A program made the position numbers and the translations under genes. From assembly GCA_964420325.1 (NCBI GenBank), contig CAYQSU010000052.1:1-24638 (forward strand): DNA of 24,638 nucleotides, in the 5' to 3' direction. The notes beneath the pieces are model-generated. The model saw only the letters and a list, made by a program, of their open reading frames with translations. It ran no database searches and was not told the origin of the DNA. Shown here in pieces: positions 23,506 to 24,638 of the stretch. The DNA is from CAYQSU01 sp964420325 (GTDB lineage Bacteria > Pseudomonadota > Alphaproteobacteria > Rhodospirillales > Defluviicoccaceae). Every line of letters begins with the position of its first letter. Position 1 is the first letter of the stretch.

Positions 23506-23715
23506 CTAGTCGAGAACGACCAGGTTCTCCGCGGCGGACTTGCCGTTCCGCCCGGCCACCAGCTCGTACTCGACCCGCTGGCCTTCCTGCAGGGTCGACA
23601 GCCCGGCACGCTCGACCTGCGAGATATGGACGAAGGCGTCCTTCGAACCGTTGTCGGGGGCGATGAAGCCGTATCCCTTGACGGGATTGAACCACTTCAC
23701 TGTTCCGGTAGCCAT
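23506..23715 (-). CDS. Cold-shock domain protein (CspA family)
   Basis: A 69-residue single cold-shock domain that binds single-stranded RNA/DNA and melts RNA structure. RNP1 is KGYGFI (13-18) and RNP2 is DAFVHIS (26-32). It begins MATGTVKWFNPVKGYGFIAP and ends ENLVVLD, a full-length family member. The ATG has GAGGAG about 6 nt upstream. Longer in-frame starts would add an arginine-rich stretch with no family match and are rejected. A good promoter lies about 150 nt upstream, giving a long leader of the kind that regulates many csp mRNAs. Which paralogue it is (CspA, CspE or other) cannot be told from sequence alone. Confidence 0.95.
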   Translation of the reverse strand: MATGTVKWFNPVKGYGFIAPDNGSKDAFVHISQVERAGLSTLQEGQRVEYELVAGRNGKSAAENLVVLD

Positions 23716-23861
23716 GACGACTCCTCTTGATGGTCTTCGGCGCGGCATCCTGCCGGTCGGGCGGCGTGACACCAGTGGGCGGGAAACACGATCTGCGGGG
23801 AGCAACCAGGCTAGGCGTGAAAACAACTAACGAGGTTCGCCGTCGAAGAGTGTACCCTTGG
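23716..23861 (-). promoter_or_regulatory. Long 5' leader of the cold-shock mRNA
   Basis: The predicted transcript carries about 145 untranslated nucleotides with no credible reading frame of its own. Long leaders in csp genes control mRNA stability and translation with temperature. This one is less GC-rich near its 5' end and GC-rich near the ribosome site. I cannot identify a cold box by eye. Confidence 0.4.
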
Positions 23862-23867
23862 CCACGA

Positions 23868-23896
23868 AAATTACCGCGTCCCGGCATCGCTGACAA
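23868..23896 (-). promoter_or_regulatory. Promoter of the cold-shock gene
   Basis: On the minus strand, TTGTCA (23891-23896) and TAATTT (23868-23873) are spaced by exactly 17 nt, with each box matching consensus at five or four of six positions. This is the best promoter-like match in the window and stands out against the GC-rich background. Confidence 0.65.
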
Positions 23897-23924
23897 GATC
23901 GCCGTGGCGCTTTCGTGCGCGCGA

Positions 23925-24006
23925 GGGCCGAGAACGGCCCGCGGCTGTTCTCCTCGTGTCACATTTGTGCGAAGATCTGTCGGTCGGCCGGCGGGCCGGC
24001 CAACCG
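23925..24006. repeat. Two GC-rich dyads in the cspA / Sel1 divergent gap
   Basis: GGGCCG-AGAA-CGGCCC (23925-23940) is a perfect 6-bp hairpin. GGCCGG-CGGG-CCGGCC (23986-24001) is another, extended by CGGT/ACCG across one mismatch to 23981-24006. They lie upstream of both divergent genes, so they are not simple terminators. They could be operators or fold in the Sel1 mRNA leader. Confidence 0.4.
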
Positions 24007-24035
24007 CGCCAGGCGCAACGGGAGGGGTACCGGCC

Positions 24036-24638
24036 ATGGCGGCGCATGAGGATCGGGTGTCGGACGGGATCGAACGAGCGGGCTTGAGCGAGGCGGGACC
24101 TGCGTGTCGCGGCCGTCGCTCTGCGGGTGTCGCCTTTGCTCGCATGCGGCTGGGCCTGGCGGCGGCCCTCGTCGTCGCCCTCGTCGTCGGGGCCGCGGCC
24201 GAGGAGCCGCCGCGCCCTGCCGAGCGGCCGATCGACGCTCTCCGCGTCGAAGCCCTCCTCGGCGATGCCGATGCCCAGTACCGCCTCGGCACCTTCTATC
24301 GCGACGGCGCCGGCGTCGGCCGGGACCTCGTCGAGGCTTATGCCTGGTTCACCCTCGCCATGGCGTTCGGACACGGCGGCGCCGTCGAGGCGGCAAGCGC
24401 GCTTTCGGGCGAGCTCACGCCGCGGCAGCTCGCCGACGCCATGGTCATGGCCTCCAGGCGCTACGCCGCCTTGCAGTTGAGCGCGGCGACACCGGCGAGG
24501 CCGGCGCCGCTGGCCGAGCCGCCCGTGGTCGAGCCCGAGGCTCTGGAGCGGCTCGTCACCCATGTCGGTCCGACCGAGCCGGCACCGGCGGCAACCGGCG
24601 CGGCCCCGCCCGCGGACGCCGATGCGCCCGGGCGCGAG
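24036..24638 (+). CDS. Exported Sel1-repeat (TPR-like) protein, 3' end beyond the window
   Basis: At least 201 residues; no stop before the edge. After a polar, Arg-rich N-terminus of about 36 residues, RMRLGLAAALVVALVVGAAA forms a signal peptide or membrane anchor. Next comes a Sel1-type repeat with the AxYxLGxxYxxGxGVxxDxxxAxxW pattern: AQYRLGTFYRDGAGVGRDLV then EAYAWFTLAMAFGHGGA. The rest is Ala/Pro-rich (LSAATPARPAPLAEPPVVEP). Sel1 repeats are protein-interaction scaffolds; in the periplasm they often serve envelope or secretion systems. GGGAGGGG about 9 nt before this ATG favours it; the ATG at 24144, which would make a normal-length signal peptide, has no such site. Function is not assigned. 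Confidence 0.72.
   Translation, partial: MAAHEDRVSDGIERAGLSEAGPACRGRRSAGVAFARMRLGLAAALVVALVVGAAAEEPPRPAERPIDALRVEALLGDADAQYRLGTFYRDGAGVGRDLVEAYAWFTLAMAFGHGGAVEAASALSGELTPRQLADAMVMASRRYAALQLSAATPARPAPLAEPPVVEPEALERLVTHVGPTEPAPAATGAAPPADADAPGRE

Overview
This is a GC-rich window from a Gram-negative bacterium, most likely an alphaproteobacterium of the Rhodospirillales or a related order. That placement is an inference from gene content and order. The cytochrome c / kdsB / pheA group, the nudC / SRP RNA / dnaX group, a class I PHA synthase, a general alphaproteobacterial-type porin and a short 4.5S-type SRP RNA all fit it. Coding density is high. I see no tRNA, rRNA, CRISPR array, insertion sequence or phage gene.

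Positions 1-7200, minus strand: a tightly packed six-gene cluster. In transcription order it holds a membrane-anchored cytochrome c, an inositol-monophosphatase/HisN-type phosphatase, and the four parts of a Yej-type peptide ABC importer (binding protein, permeases YejB and YejE, double ATPase YejF). Several junctions overlap by a few bases, so one transcript from the 7201-7321 gap is likely. Divergent from it on the plus strand are kdsB (CMP-KDO synthesis for LPS) and pheA (prephenate dehydratase).

Positions 8977-13142, minus strand: a GNAT acetyltransferase, a large patatin-like protein with a multi-pass membrane domain between its two catalytic motifs, and nudC. Divergent from nudC is a small lipoprotein with a cupredoxin-like fold. 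Next come the SRP RNA gene with its own promoter, dnaX, and a CYTH-domain protein whose start codon overlaps the dnaX stop.

Positions 16253-21910, minus strand: a block of phaC, a porin, a hicBA toxin-antitoxin pair and two tandem PAPS-type sulfotransferases. It separates dnaX from ybaB-recR (22112-23081), which commonly follow dnaX directly, so it looks like an insertion or rearrangement.

Positions 23120-24638: a small basic conserved protein and a cold-shock gene with a strong-looking promoter and a leader of about 145 nt, both on the minus strand. A divergent exported Sel1-repeat protein runs off the right edge.

Most of the window is housekeeping or common accessory metabolism. I do not see a clear new multi-gene system. 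The most unusual items are the split-catalytic-site membrane patatin, the sulfotransferase pair behind hicBA, the predicted C-terminal membrane anchor on the peptide-binding protein, and the interrupted dnaX-recR neighbourhood.
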